DNA from: Enterobacter cloacae
GTDB taxonomy: Bacteria > Pseudomonadota > Gammaproteobacteria > Enterobacterales > Enterobacteriaceae
Direction: 5' to 3'
NCBI RefSeq assembly: GCF_013375935.1
Contig: NZ_CP056117.1
Span: 1,240,001 to 1,304,000 of the forward strand
DNA: 64,000 nt
The notes beneath the pieces were generated by a model. It ran no database searches and was not told the DNA's origin. It worked only from the letters and a program-made list of their open reading frames with translations. The position numbers and the translations under genes were made by a program. Shown here one piece after another: positions 28,778 to 37,862 of this stretch; the first letter of the stretch is position 1; each line of letters begins with the position of its first letter.

Positions 28778-29662
28778 CTAAGCGCTGCGCGCCTGCTTCT
28801 GTTTAGCCAGCCAGACCGCGCCCAGCCTTCCCGCCTGGTTACCCAGCTCGCAGGGGAGGATGGGCACCCGGAGCGCTTCCCACTCCTCGAATCGCTGTAG
28901 ATATTTGTCCAGCAGGAGATAGATTTTCTCCTGCTCGCTAATGCCGCCGCCAATCAGCACCGCCTGCGGATCGAACATGGAGATCACGCTGTAAACGCCG
29001 CGCGAAAGACAGTGCGCCCACTCCTCAATGGCCTCGCGCAGGTGCACGTCGCTGTCCATGCGCTTAAACAGCTCCTCACCGTCAGGCATTTCGTCCTCCG
29101 ACACGGCCAGCGCGCGGCGGCAGGCTTTCATCAGGCCGCTGGCAGACGCCACTTCATGCATCGGCTCGCCCTCATTGCCCACGGGCAGCACGCCAAATTC
29201 ACCCGCCCGGTAGTGCGACCCGCGGTAGAGATCGCCCTCCATGACGATACCGCCGCCGATGCCGGTACCGATGGTGATGCAGACGAAATGCTCATAATCT
29301 TTACCCGCGCCCTGCCAGCGCTCGCCCAGCGCCGCGCAGTTAGCGTCGTTTTCGATTGTCACAGGGAGATCGGTCAGCTCCGCGAACAGTTCGCACAGGT
29401 TTTCCCCGTCAAGGTAATCCAGCGCCCCGGCCTTGGCCGCTTCGCCGGTGTGGTGATTGATATGCCCTGGAAAGCTTACGCCGATTCCGACGATGTCATG
29501 TTCCCGGCTGTACTCATCCACCACGGCCTTCCACTTCTGTTTGAAGGTGCTTTCATCGTCAGGCGTATCATATTCATCGGATGTCAGTTCTTCGCCGTTT
29601 TCGTTAATTACGCCGTGTTTGATATGGGTTCCACCCACGTCAAAGCCGATAAATAGCTGCAT
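28778..29662 (-). CDS. ROK-family sugar kinase
   Basis: Member of the ROK (repressor, ORF, kinase) family, 294 residues, without an N-terminal DNA-binding domain, so a kinase. ATP-binding FIGFDVGGTHIKHGV lies at the N-terminus, the catalytic aspartate is in ENDANCAALGE, and GTGIGGGIV and RAGEFGVLP follow. The canonical Cys-rich zinc motif of glucokinase-type ROK proteins is absent, which favours a glucoside or amino-sugar kinase of the BglK sort. The substrate is not known. The start at 29662 is chosen because GAGGAA lies 8 bases upstream. It stands at the place of yiaY in E. coli (between selB and aldB). Confidence 0.85.
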   Translation of the reverse strand: MQLFIGFDVGGTHIKHGVINENGEELTSDEYDTPDDESTFKQKWKAVVDEYSREHDIVGIGVSFPGHINHHTGEAAKAGALDYLDGENLCELFAELTDLPVTIENDANCAALGERWQGAGKDYEHFVCITIGTGIGGGIVMEGDLYRGSHYRAGEFGVLPVGNEGEPMHEVASASGLMKACRRALAVSEDEMPDGEELFKRMDSDVHLREAIEEWAHCLSRGVYSVISMFDPQAVLIGGGISEQEKIYLLLDKYLQRFEEWEALRVPILPCELGNQAGRLGAVWLAKQKQARSA

Positions 29663-29763
29663 TACATCGTTCCTCATGAGCCCTTGAGCTATTAAGTATG
29701 GCTCCGGCGGCAGAAACGAAACGTAAAGTACGGTAATCCGTGATACGGCTCGTAAACCCGTTA

Positions 29764-29790
29764 CCGGCTGGCGAGAAAATCACCAGCCGG
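29764..29790. other. Perfect inverted repeat upstream of aldB
   Basis: CCGGCTGG and CCAGCCGG flank an 11-base loop, about 40 bases before the aldB start. It could be an operator or a hairpin in the aldB leader. No U-run follows. Confidence 0.5.
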
Positions 29791-29828
29791 AACTACCCTT
29801 GTTGTACACCAACAGCAAGGAGACGGAC

Positions 29829-31367
29829 ATGACAAACAATCCTCCCTCATCGCGCATCCAGCCTGGCGAGTATGGTTTTCCCCTTAAGCTTAAGCCCCGC
29901 TATGACAACTTTATCGGCGGCGACTGGGTGGCACCCGTCGACGGTGAATACTATTCCAACCTGACGCCCGTCACCGGCCAGCCGCTGTGTGAAATTGCCA
30001 GCTCGGGCAGGCGGGATATCGATCTGGCGCTGGACGCGGCGCATAAGGTGAAAGATAAATGGGCGCACACCTCCGTTCAGGACAGGGCGGCCATATTGTT
30101 CAAAATCGCCGATCGCATGGAGCAGAATCTGGAGCTGCTGGCGACCGCGGAAACGTGGGACAACGGTAAGCCGATCCGGGAAACCATGGCGGCGGACGTC
30201 CCGCTGGCGATTGACCATTTCCGCTATTTTGCGTCCTGCATTCGCGCCCAGGAGGGCGGGATCAGCGAGGTGGACAGCGATACCGTGGCGTATCACTTCC
30301 ACGAGCCGCTCGGCGTGGTGGGGCAAATCATTCCCTGGAATTTCCCGCTGCTGATGGCGAGCTGGAAGATGGCCCCGGCGCTGGCGGCGGGGAACTGCGT
30401 TGTGCTGAAGCCCGCACGCTTAACGCCGCTTTCGGTGCTGCTGCTGATGGAGGTGATTGGCGACCTGTTGCCGCCGGGAGTCATCAACGTGGTCAACGGG
30501 GCCGGGGGAGAGATTGGCGAGTATCTGGCAACCTCAAAACGTATCGCCAAAGTGGCGTTCACCGGCTCAACGGAAGTGGGCCAGCAGATCATGCAGTACG
30601 CGACGCAAAACATCATTCCGGTCACGCTGGAGCTGGGCGGGAAATCGCCAAACATCTTCTTTGCCGACGTGATGGATGAAGAAGATGCCTTCTTCGACAA
30701 GGCGCTGGAAGGGTTTGCGCTGTTTGCCTTTAACCAGGGCGAAGTCTGTACCTGCCCGAGCCGCGCGCTGGTGCAGGAGTCCATTTATGAGCGCTTTATG
30801 GAGCGGGCAATCAGGCGCGTGGAGTCGATTCGCAGCGGTAACCCGCTCGATAACGTCACCCAGATGGGGGCGCAGGTATCGCATGGCCAGCTGGAAACCA
30901 TCCTCAACTACATCGATATTGGTAAGAATGAGGGCGCCGACGTTCTGACCGGCGGCCGCCGCAAGATGCTGGGCGGCGATTTACAGGAGGGCTACTACCT
31001 TGAGCCGACCATCCTGTTCGGTAAAAACAACATGCGTGTTTTCCAGGAGGAAATTTTTGGGCCGGTGCTGGCCGTAACCACGTTCAAAACGATGGAGGAG
31101 GCGCTGGAGATCGCCAACGACACGCAGTACGGCCTGGGGGCGGGCGTCTGGAGCCGTAACGGTAATCTGGCCTATAAGATGGGGCGCGGCATTCAGGCCG
31201 GACGCGTATGGACCAACTGCTACCACGCCTATCCGGCTCACGCGGCGTTTGGCGGGTACAAGCAGTCGGGCATCGGACGAGAAACCCATAAGATGATGCT
31301 GGAACATTACCAGCAGACCAAATGCCTGCTGGTGAGCTACTCCGATAAACCGCTGGGGCTGTTTTAA
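29829..31367 (+). CDS. aldB: Aldehyde dehydrogenase B
   Basis: NADP-dependent aldehyde dehydrogenase acting on acetaldehyde and related aldehydes, 512 residues. Family motifs present are [22 protein letters not shown] (cofactor), [19 protein letters not shown] with the general-base Glu, and [12 protein letters not shown] with the catalytic Cys near residue 302. The start is placed at 29829 (MTNNPPSS), with AAGGAG six bases before, matching E. coli AldB; an upstream in-frame ATG adds ten atypical residues. In E. coli it is a stationary-phase gene under RpoS, CRP and Fis. A hairpin follows the stop. Confidence 0.97.
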   Translation: MTNNPPSSRIQPGEYGFPLKLKPRYDNFIGGDWVAPVDGEYYSNLTPVTGQPLCEIASSGRRDIDLALDAAHKVKDKWAHTSVQDRAAILFKIADRMEQNLELLATAETWDNGKPIRETMAADVPLAIDHFRYFASCIRAQEGGISEVDSDTVAYHFHEPLGVVGQIIPWNFPLLMASWKMAPALAAGNCVVLKPARLTPLSVLLLMEVIGDLLPPGVINVVNGAGGEIGEYLATSKRIAKVAFTGSTEVGQQIMQYATQNIIPVTLELGGKSPNIFFADVMDEEDAFFDKALEGFALFAFNQGEVCTCPSRALVQESIYERFMERAIRRVESIRSGNPLDNVTQMGAQVSHGQLETILNYIDIGKNEGADVLTGGRRKMLGGDLQEGYYLEPTILFGKNNMRVFQEEIFGPVLAVTTFKTMEEALEIANDTQYGLGAGVWSRNGNLAYKMGRGIQAGRVWTNCYHAYPAHAAFGGYKQSGIGRETHKMMLEHYQQTKCLLVSYSDKPLGLF

Positions 31368-31374
31368 ACTTCCG

Positions 31375-31402
31375 GCTCAGGCCGTCCGTGAACGGCCTGA
31401 GC
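31375..31402 (+). terminator. Stem-loop after aldB
   Basis: GCTCAGGCCGT and ACGGCCTGAGC form a perfect 11-bp stem with loop CCGTGA. The following sequence is pyrimidine-rich rather than a pure U-run, so it is a moderate terminator candidate. Confidence 0.65.
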
Positions 31403-31410
31403 TGGCCTAC

Positions 31411-31437
31411 TCCTTCTCCCGTGAGAGAGGGTGAGGG
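31411..31437. repeat. Dispersed palindromic repeat, copy 3 (aldB-GH127 gap)
   Basis: CCTTCTCCCGTGAGAGAGGGTGAGGG is a short version of the CCCTCTCCC/GGGAGAGGG palindrome family also at 22452, 25506 and 37820, with the GGGTGAGGG side arm kept. Confidence 0.65.
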
Positions 31438-31454
31438 CAACAGGCCGCAGCTGT

Positions 31455-33404
31455 TCAGCCTTCATTAACCCATATGCGCATTTCTCCTTCTCCCCGGTTT
31501 GCCCAGCTAAACCAGGGTATAAAGGTCAACGTCTGGGGCTGACGTTGTACCGGTGAGCGGTCGTATTGCCATAGCGCGTCGGTGTCCTTCGCGTGGTAAC
31601 CGCTCCCTTCTGCCTGTATCAGTATCTTGTGCGCGAAAATGCCTTTCCCTTCAAACACCCGGAACTTGCTGTCCGAAGGCAAAGAAAGATGGTGCAGACC
31701 GGCGCCGTTATCGGCTTCCTCAAGGCAGTACACCAGCGGCCCGCGCTGAATGGCGACCTTCCCCGCCTGCTGGCGCACATGCGGGTTGCCATACACGCGG
31801 CGAACCGGCATGGGTAACGTCAGGGTCAGCGTGTCGCCTTCCTGCCAGCGTCGGTTGAGGTAAACGTAACCGCGGGATACCTCGCCTGAAAGGGCTTCTC
31901 CGTTCAGCGAAACGGCCGGTTGCGCGCACCAGTCCGGGAGCCTCAGGGCCAGCGTGTGGGTGACCGGAACAGGCGACGTTATCTCGATTTTGACCTGTTC
32001 CTGCCACGGATAGTTACCGCTAATTCGCAGCTGCAGGGTCTTATCCCCAACCGGTATGGCGACGTCGTTCCCCACGTACAGGTTGATCAACAGCGCATCC
32101 GGGCGAACGGTATAGATATAGTGTCCCAGCGAGGTCAGCACGCGGGCGATATTTGGCGGGCAGCAGGCGCAGCCGAACCAGCGCTGGCGCACCGGTTTTA
32201 CGTGGTCATAGATATGGTTAAACGCCAGCGTCTTTAGGTGTGCTTCCAGCGGATTCACGTAAAAAAAATGCTTCCCGTCCAGCGCCATTCCACCCAGTAC
32301 CGTATTGTATAGCGCGCGCTCCATGACGTCGGCGTACCGGCTGTCTGCCTCCATTTCCAGCATCCGCCGGGCAAACATCATCAGGCCAATGGAGGCGCAG
32401 CTTTCCGCGTACACCGTATCGTTGGGCAGATCGTAATCGCTGCTGAACGCCTCGCCGCTGCTTTGCGAGCCGATGCCGCCGGTAATGTACAGCTGGCGCT
32501 GGGCCATATTGTTCCACAGCCGCAGGCAGTCCTGGCGTTTATCCTCGTCGTTGCTCAGGCGCGCCAGGTGCGCCATGCCCGCCATCAGATAGACAAAACG
32601 CACGGCGTGGCCGATGGCCGTTTGTTGTTCCGCAAGCGGCTGATGCGCCTGGCTATAGGCTTTGTCGTTAACCATCCACGCCGGTCCATAGGTGTTCCAG
32701 TACGACGTTCTGCCGCGCTTCTCGTATTCGATATCGTAGAAGTGAGGCTGCGCGCCGCGTTCCTCAATAAAATATTTCACCAGATTGAGGTAACGAGGTT
32801 CCTGCGTGACGTCGTACAGCCGCATCAGCGCCAGCTCGATTTCCGGATGGCCCGGATAGCCGTGCAGCTGGCTGTCACCAGGGCCAAACACGCTGTCGAT
32901 ATGGTCCGCCAGCCTGCACGCCACGTCCAGCAGGTCGCGCTTACCGGTTCCCTGAAACCAGGCCACGCCCGCCTCAATCATATGTCCGGCGCAATACAGT
33001 TCATGGCATTCGGCCAGATTGGTCCAGCGCGCTTCGGGGGCTTTCACCGTAAAGTAGGTGTTGAGGTAGCCATCTTCACACTGTGCCGCCGCGACCAGTT
33101 TAATTACCTCGTCGGCGGTTTTTTCCAGCTCTGCGTCGGGCTTCTGGCACAGCGACCACGCCACGGCTTCCAGCCATTTCGCCACGTCGCTGTCCTGAAA
33201 TACCATTCCGTAGAACTCTCCCTGTTCCAGACCGGCCGCTATGCGGAAGTTGGTGATGGCGTGGCTGGGCTCGGCCTCCGCCACCCGGTCGTTCAGCGCA
33301 TCCCACTGGTAGGGGATCACCACATCGCGAACCAGGCGTTGATACTGACCAAGAAACGGGTCGTTGATTTTCAGCTTGTGCAGGTCGGCTTCCATTATGG
33401 ACAT
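31455..33404 (-). CDS. Glycoside hydrolase family 127, beta-L-arabinofuranosidase type
   Basis: Retaining glycosidase of family GH127 (formerly DUF1680), expected to release L-arabinofuranose from beta-linked plant arabino-oligosaccharides or hydroxyproline glycans. 649 residues, no signal peptide, so cytoplasmic. The family's zinc-thiolate site is intact: Glu334 and Cys336 in VYAESCASIG, and Cys414-Cys415 in GCACCPPN, which align with Glu338, Cys340, Cys417 (nucleophile) and Cys418 of Bifidobacterium HypBA1. The start at 33404 follows GAGGAG; an ATG three codons later is possible. It starts 10 bases after the transporter stop, so one operon. Confidence 0.92.
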   Translation of the reverse strand: MSIMEADLHKLKINDPFLGQYQRLVRDVVIPYQWDALNDRVAEAEPSHAITNFRIAAGLEQGEFYGMVFQDSDVAKWLEAVAWSLCQKPDAELEKTADEVIKLVAAAQCEDGYLNTYFTVKAPEARWTNLAECHELYCAGHMIEAGVAWFQGTGKRDLLDVACRLADHIDSVFGPGDSQLHGYPGHPEIELALMRLYDVTQEPRYLNLVKYFIEERGAQPHFYDIEYEKRGRTSYWNTYGPAWMVNDKAYSQAHQPLAEQQTAIGHAVRFVYLMAGMAHLARLSNDEDKRQDCLRLWNNMAQRQLYITGGIGSQSSGEAFSSDYDLPNDTVYAESCASIGLMMFARRMLEMEADSRYADVMERALYNTVLGGMALDGKHFFYVNPLEAHLKTLAFNHIYDHVKPVRQRWFGCACCPPNIARVLTSLGHYIYTVRPDALLINLYVGNDVAIPVGDKTLQLRISGNYPWQEQVKIEITSPVPVTHTLALRLPDWCAQPAVSLNGEALSGEVSRGYVYLNRRWQEGDTLTLTLPMPVRRVYGNPHVRQQAGKVAIQRGPLVYCLEEADNGAGLHHLSLPSDSKFRVFEGKGIFAHKILIQAEGSGYHAKDTDALWQYDRSPVQRQPQTLTFIPWFSWANRGEGEMRIWVNEG

Positions 33405-33414
33405 ATCGTTCTCC

Positions 33415-34815
33415 TCAGGACGGTACATGACGCTGGCGCAGGTCGGTAGCAATGCGCGACATCATGGGATTGTTAAGCCTGCACCGACGGATAGCGAACG
33501 CCAGCAGCAGGTGGAAAAGGGCAGGGAGCAGCGTCTCCATGGCGGTTATGCCCTGCAGTGAGGCTGGCGTCTGGTTGCCGGTGCCTGGCTGGTAGGCCAC
33601 GGCGATGAAAACCAGGCTGATGATCCCGGCGCTGGATGCCCACGCGAGCTTGATGAAAAACAGGTTGAAGGCGAAGTTCATTCCCGATGAGCGCACGCCG
33701 GTTTTCCATTCGCCGTAGTCGTCCGCAAAGGCCATTAGCGAGAAGTGCAGCGGCAGGGTGAAGCCCAGGATCACGCCGTTGCTTAAGATGACGATCAGCC
33801 AGAGCGTCTGGTGCGCCGGACCACCCGGCAGGAACCACATACCTGCCGCAAGTGCGGCGAGCACAAGGTTGGTGCGGTAGTAGAGTTTGACGGTATCAAT
33901 ACGGCGCGACAGCGGGTTAACGATCACCGCGCCCAGAATGGCGGCAAACGTCACCATGGTGAAAAACAGCGAGGTATACGCCGTACTGCCCTGGAGAACG
34001 TAGGTAATGAAGTACATATACCCGCCGCCTCGAATATTGAAGACGTTAATCAGCAGGAACGACATTACCAGCATCAGCAGCAGCTGATCGTTCTTACGCA
34101 GGCCCGCCAGGTGCTCGCGCAGCGTGAATTTACCCATCAGCGCCAGCGGGACGCGCTCGCGCACCCAGCAGAAGCAGCACAGGAACATCACCACGGCGAT
34201 GGCGCACAGCACGCCAACACCCAGCTGATAGCCCCGAGCGGCATTGCCCTGACCAAGCTCCGCCACCAGCCACGGCAGACCAACGGAGACCAGAAACCCC
34301 GCCACGCCGCACAGCACAAAACGCCATGACTGGCAGGAGATCACCTCGTTATGGCGAGTGGTCATGGTGTTGATCAGGGCGCAGTACGGCACGTTGATGG
34401 CGGTATAGCCTACAGACAGCAGTAAATAGGTGCCGAACGCCCAGGCGATTTTCACCCCCATGCTGGCTTCCGGAACGGTGAAGGTCAGTACGCCGACGAT
34501 CCCGATGGGCAACGCAACCCACAGCTGCCAGGGGCGAAAACGTCCCCAGCGGCTCTGGGTGCGGTCAGCAATCACGCCCATCACCGGATCGGAAATAGCG
34601 TCGAATACCCGCAGGGCAATGAACAGCGTGCCGACGAGCGCGGGAGTCAGGCCGAAAACATCGGTATAGAAAAAGGTCAGAAAATTCATGATCAGGCAGG
34701 TAATTACCGTTCCGCCCGCGTCGCCCAGGCCGTAGCCAATTTTTTCGCGGACTGACAGCCGGTCATCGACCGTCTGTTTGGCAACTTCTGCGTCTGTAAT
34801 CGGTGTGGAAGTCAT
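33415..34815 (-). CDS. Glycoside-pentoside-hexuronide (GPH) family sugar:cation symporter
   Basis: Inner-membrane MFS-type symporter of the GPH family (MelB, XynB/YicJ, YihO relatives), 466 residues and about 12 membrane helices. Typical features are [14 protein letters not shown] at the start of helix 1, [22 protein letters not shown] in the first cytoplasmic loop, and [14 protein letters not shown] in the central region. It sits 10 bases upstream of the GH127 gene and is divergent from an AraC-type regulator, so it most likely imports the L-arabinofuranoside that GH127 splits. The exact sugar is inferred only. Confidence 0.9.
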   Translation of the reverse strand: MTSTPITDAEVAKQTVDDRLSVREKIGYGLGDAGGTVITCLIMNFLTFFYTDVFGLTPALVGTLFIALRVFDAISDPVMGVIADRTQSRWGRFRPWQLWVALPIGIVGVLTFTVPEASMGVKIAWAFGTYLLLSVGYTAINVPYCALINTMTTRHNEVISCQSWRFVLCGVAGFLVSVGLPWLVAELGQGNAARGYQLGVGVLCAIAVVMFLCCFCWVRERVPLALMGKFTLREHLAGLRKNDQLLLMLVMSFLLINVFNIRGGGYMYFITYVLQGSTAYTSLFFTMVTFAAILGAVIVNPLSRRIDTVKLYYRTNLVLAALAAGMWFLPGGPAHQTLWLIVILSNGVILGFTLPLHFSLMAFADDYGEWKTGVRSSGMNFAFNLFFIKLAWASSAGIISLVFIAVAYQPGTGNQTPASLQGITAMETLLPALFHLLLAFAIRRCRLNNPMMSRIATDLRQRHVPS

Positions 34816-35035
34816 GGGGTAACTCCTCGTTAACGATTTTTATCGTATTTGTAGGTACCCCATTTATTCTGCATCCAACGGGCAGACCAACAAGGGAAGG
34901 GAAAAGTATAAAAAGGTGACGATTCCGACCTTGTGATAAAAGTGTGAGTTTGATCGAGCCGTTAAGCTGATATTTATTAATAATCAAGGAATAAAGGCAA
35001 TATTCACCCTCATAAAAGCGGAAAAATGAATATCC
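34816..35035. promoter_or_regulatory. Divergent promoter region of the GH127 cassette
   Basis: 220 bases between the transporter and the AraC-type regulator. The half nearest the regulator is AT-rich. Both promoters and the regulator's binding sites should lie here, but no clear repeat or CRP site was found. Confidence 0.5.
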
Positions 35036-35854
35036 ATGCTTAATTTATCCATAGCGCTTCCGATTAAGGTACAAAATGGCGGGTTATTTATATCCCGGGG
35101 CGTGGGGCGTCATCCTGCCCGGAAATTAACCTCCTGGGAGATTATTTTTGTCGAAAAAGGGACATTAACGATCCAGGAGGAGAATACGCAGTTTCAGGTT
35201 AACGCCGGAGAGAGTTTATTGCTCTGGCCGCAGCGACGGCACGTGGGCGTGGAGGATTTTCCCGAGGAACTGAAATTTTACTGGCTGCACTTTGAGGTGG
35301 ATGAACGATTTCCCGCATTGCCGAACGCGGCGCCGCTGGCGATAGAACAACACTGTAACGTGCGCGATCCCGATTATGTCATAGCGTTATTTCGTCAGTT
35401 TTTAAGCGAGCAGGAAAAATTACATCGCAGTCAGGCGCTGGAGATGATGTTGCTGTTAATTTTGCAGCAAATATCGCTCTCGCCGGGATATGAAGACAAC
35501 GCGGATGACGCGGGAGCGGCAATAGCGTGGAAGGCCAGGCAGCTTATCCGCACGCAATTTCATTTGCCTATGTCTACCTCGCAGCTGGCAAAAGCGCTGC
35601 ACTGCAATGCGGATTATCTGGGGCGCGTATTTCGCCGGACATTCCATTTAACGCTGACGGAGGCCATCCATCGCCAGCGCGTCAGGGCGGCGGAAAAGCT
35701 GTTGCTGAACGATGCGGCCTCGTTAACCGAGGTGGCAGCCCGCTGCGGCTTTAATGACGTGGGCTATTTTCGGCAAATCTTCTCGAAGCATACCGGCTTA
35801 ACCCCCGCCGTCTGGAAACGACGGTACTGTAAGGAACATATTAATTCCGGCTGA
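35036..35854 (+). CDS. AraC/XylS-family transcriptional regulator
   Basis: 272-residue regulator. An N-terminal cupin sensor domain (about residues 15-130, with WEIIFVEKGTLTIQEENTQF and LLLWPQRRHVGVED) is followed by a C-terminal double helix-turn-helix (about 165-265): MSTSQLAKALHCNADYLGRVF, then LTEVAARCGFNDVGYFRQIF and the family ending TGLTPAVWKRRY. It is divergent from the GPH transporter and GH127 genes, so it likely activates them in response to a pentoside. No named orthologue is recognised. Confidence 0.9.
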   Translation: MLNLSIALPIKVQNGGLFISRGVGRHPARKLTSWEIIFVEKGTLTIQEENTQFQVNAGESLLLWPQRRHVGVEDFPEELKFYWLHFEVDERFPALPNAAPLAIEQHCNVRDPDYVIALFRQFLSEQEKLHRSQALEMMLLLILQQISLSPGYEDNADDAGAAIAWKARQLIRTQFHLPMSTSQLAKALHCNADYLGRVFRRTFHLTLTEAIHRQRVRAAEKLLLNDAASLTEVAARCGFNDVGYFRQIFSKHTGLTPAVWKRRYCKEHINSG

Positions 35855-35947
35855 GCGCCTCCTCTTTGACCCATAACACCTTCGCTGCCTCAGACCTTTT
35901 GTAAGATGTGCGCAGAACCGGGTTTTACTGCACGCGAGGCGTAACTG

Positions 35948-36403
35948 ATGAACCGATTTATCCTGGCGGATCCTGAAAAATGCATCGGGTGCCGCACCTG
36001 TGAAGTGGCTTGCATGATGTCGCACCAGGATGCCGCTGCGCCGGATGCATTGACGTCCCGCATCAGGGTAGTTAAGGGTGGCACTTTCACTACGGCCGTG
36101 GGCTGCCATCAGTGCGAGGATGCGCCCTGTGCAAATGTCTGCCCGACGGGGGCAATTCGCCGCACCGCGGGAGCCTGGCTGGTGGATCAGGCGCGCTGTA
36201 TCGGCTGTAAAAGCTGTATGGTGGCGTGCCCGTTCGGAGCGATGCAGGTTCGGTACGTGGCGGAACGCGCTCGGGCGCTGAAATGTGATTTATGCGCGCA
36301 TCGCGAGGGCGGGCCCGCCTGCGTTGAAGCCTGTCCTACCCGCGCGTTGAGCTGCGTCGACCCTGCCAGATTACGCGCTGAACGGCTGCGTAATCTGGCC
36401 TGA
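35948..36403 (+). CDS. ysaA: 4Fe-4S ferredoxin-type protein YsaA
   Basis: Electron-transfer protein of the HycB/HydN/DmsB-like ferredoxin family, 151 residues. Four cysteine clusters are visible for four [4Fe-4S] centres: CIGCRTCEVAC near residue 12, CHQCEDAPCANVCP near 53, CIGCKSCMVACP near 79 and CDLCAHREGGPACVEACP near 106. No signal peptide. The partner enzyme is not known; no oxidoreductase is adjacent. It is convergent with avtA with only 7 bases between stops, the same neighbour as in E. coli. Confidence 0.93.
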   Translation: MNRFILADPEKCIGCRTCEVACMMSHQDAAAPDALTSRIRVVKGGTFTTAVGCHQCEDAPCANVCPTGAIRRTAGAWLVDQARCIGCKSCMVACPFGAMQVRYVAERARALKCDLCAHREGGPACVEACPTRALSCVDPARLRAERLRNLA

Positions 36404-36410
36404 GGTCTGA

Positions 36411-37664
36411 TTAACCGGCCTCGCGCCAGGCGTTTTCAATCTCTTCGGCGAGAATTTTCACGCCCGCTTCAATTTTTTCCGGGTCCGGGACGTAGTTCAT
36501 GCGCATGCACTGATGCGTGTGCGGCCACGGCTTATCCAGCCCGGGGAAGAAGTAATCCCCCGGCACCATCAGCACGCCACGCTTTTTCAGGCGCTGATAG
36601 AGCAGCTCCGTCGTAATCGGCAGATCTTTAAACCACAGCCACAGGAAAATCGCCCCTTCCGGTTTGTGGATCAGGCAGCGCTCTTCCGGTAAATAGCGGC
36701 GCAGAATAGCGATGGTTTCCTGAACGCGCTGAGAGTAAAACGGCTTAATCACCTCATTCGACAGGCGCAGCAGGTCGTTACGCTTGATCATTTCGCACAT
36801 CATCGCCGGGCCGATCCCGCCAGGGGACAGGCTGATAATGCCGTTCATGTTGGTAATGGCGGTGATGATCTTTTCGTTAGCGATAATAATGCCGCAGCGG
36901 CTGCCCGGCAGGCCCAGTTTGGAAAGGCTCATGCAGAGGATGATGTTCGGGTTCCACAGCGGGCGCGCGTCGCTGAAGATAATTCCCGGGAACGGGACGC
37001 CATAGGCGTTGTCGATGACCAGCGGAATACCGTGCTGATTCGCCAGCGCATCCAGCTTCATCAGCTCCTCGTCGGTGATCACGTTGCCCGTCGGGTTGGT
37101 AGGACGCGACACGCAGATCATGCCCGTCTCTTCGCCGATATGCAGATGTTCAAAATCGACGTGGTATTTGAACTGGCCTTCCGGTAACAGCTCAATGTTC
37201 GGGCGCGCGGAGACAAACAGGTCTTCTTCGAGGCCGGAATCGGCGTAGCCGATATACTCCGGCGCCAGCGGGAACAGCACTTTTTTCGTGGTGCCGTCGG
37301 CGCGGCGTCCGGCGAACAGATTAAACAAGTAGAAAAACGCGCTCTGGCTGCCGTTTGTTAGCGCAATATTCTGTGGTTCAATATCCCAACCCAGCTCTTC
37401 CCGCAGCATCGCCGCCAGCACCGTCAGCAGTTCTGTTTTGCCCTGCGGGCCGTCGTAGTTGCACAGCGCATCGGTCGCTTTACCGTTTTCCAGCATGTCT
37501 GCCAGCAGCGTCTGGAAGTAAGTATTCATCTCAGGAATCTGAGCCGGGTTTCCGCCGCCGAGCATGATGGCGCCTGGCGTGCGCAGCCCGTCGTTGAGGT
37601 CCTCCATCAGGCGGGTAATGCCTGAATGGCGGGTAAATTTGTCGCCGAAAAGTGAAAACGTCAT
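36411..37664 (-). CDS. avtA: Valine-pyruvate aminotransferase
   Basis: PLP aminotransferase (transaminase C) that exchanges amino groups between valine and pyruvate, giving alanine and 2-oxoisovalerate. 417 residues from ATG 37664 (MTFSLFGDKFTRHSG), exactly the E. coli length. The open frame continues 43 codons upstream but those residues are unlike the family. The PLP-lysine is in MSLSKLGLPGSRCG; SRPTNPTGNVI and VIDNAYGVPFPG are the usual aminotransferase blocks. Its product and substrate link it to the ilv pathway at the start of the window. Confidence 0.96.
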   Translation of the reverse strand: MTFSLFGDKFTRHSGITRLMEDLNDGLRTPGAIMLGGGNPAQIPEMNTYFQTLLADMLENGKATDALCNYDGPQGKTELLTVLAAMLREELGWDIEPQNIALTNGSQSAFFYLFNLFAGRRADGTTKKVLFPLAPEYIGYADSGLEEDLFVSARPNIELLPEGQFKYHVDFEHLHIGEETGMICVSRPTNPTGNVITDEELMKLDALANQHGIPLVIDNAYGVPFPGIIFSDARPLWNPNIILCMSLSKLGLPGSRCGIIIANEKIITAITNMNGIISLSPGGIGPAMMCEMIKRNDLLRLSNEVIKPFYSQRVQETIAILRRYLPEERCLIHKPEGAIFLWLWFKDLPITTELLYQRLKKRGVLMVPGDYFFPGLDKPWPHTHQCMRMNYVPDPEKIEAGVKILAEEIENAWREAG

Positions 37665-37819
37665 AGCAGGTGATCTGTCGGGCTTATGATGAAAGGCAGT
37701 CACCATAACGCCAGCACCGTCCTGGTGCAAATCGGGAGGTGTGGTCGGATTTGTTGTTTTATCTTGTGGGTTTGGATTTGTGTAGTGAATCATTCTGGTG
37801 AAAGGCCTCGCCGTGCAGT

Positions 37820-37853
37820 CCCCTCTCCCTTTGGGGAGAGGGTTAGGGTGAGG
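37820..37853. repeat. Dispersed palindromic repeat, copy 4 (avtA-malS gap)
   Basis: CCCCTCTCCC and GGGGAGAGGG pair in a perfect 10-bp hairpin, followed by TTAGGGTGAGGGG. This is the reverse complement of the TAGCCCTCTCC/CCCCTCACCC arrangement in copy 1. It ends about 10 bases from the malS stop and may act as its 3' hairpin. Confidence 0.75.
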
Positions 37854-37862
37854 GGAGGCGAC

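Noticed and set aside
34916-34960. CRP site in the GH127 cassette promoter region
   Set aside because: TTGTGATAAAAGTGTGAG has two TGTGA halves in the same orientation instead of the palindrome needed.
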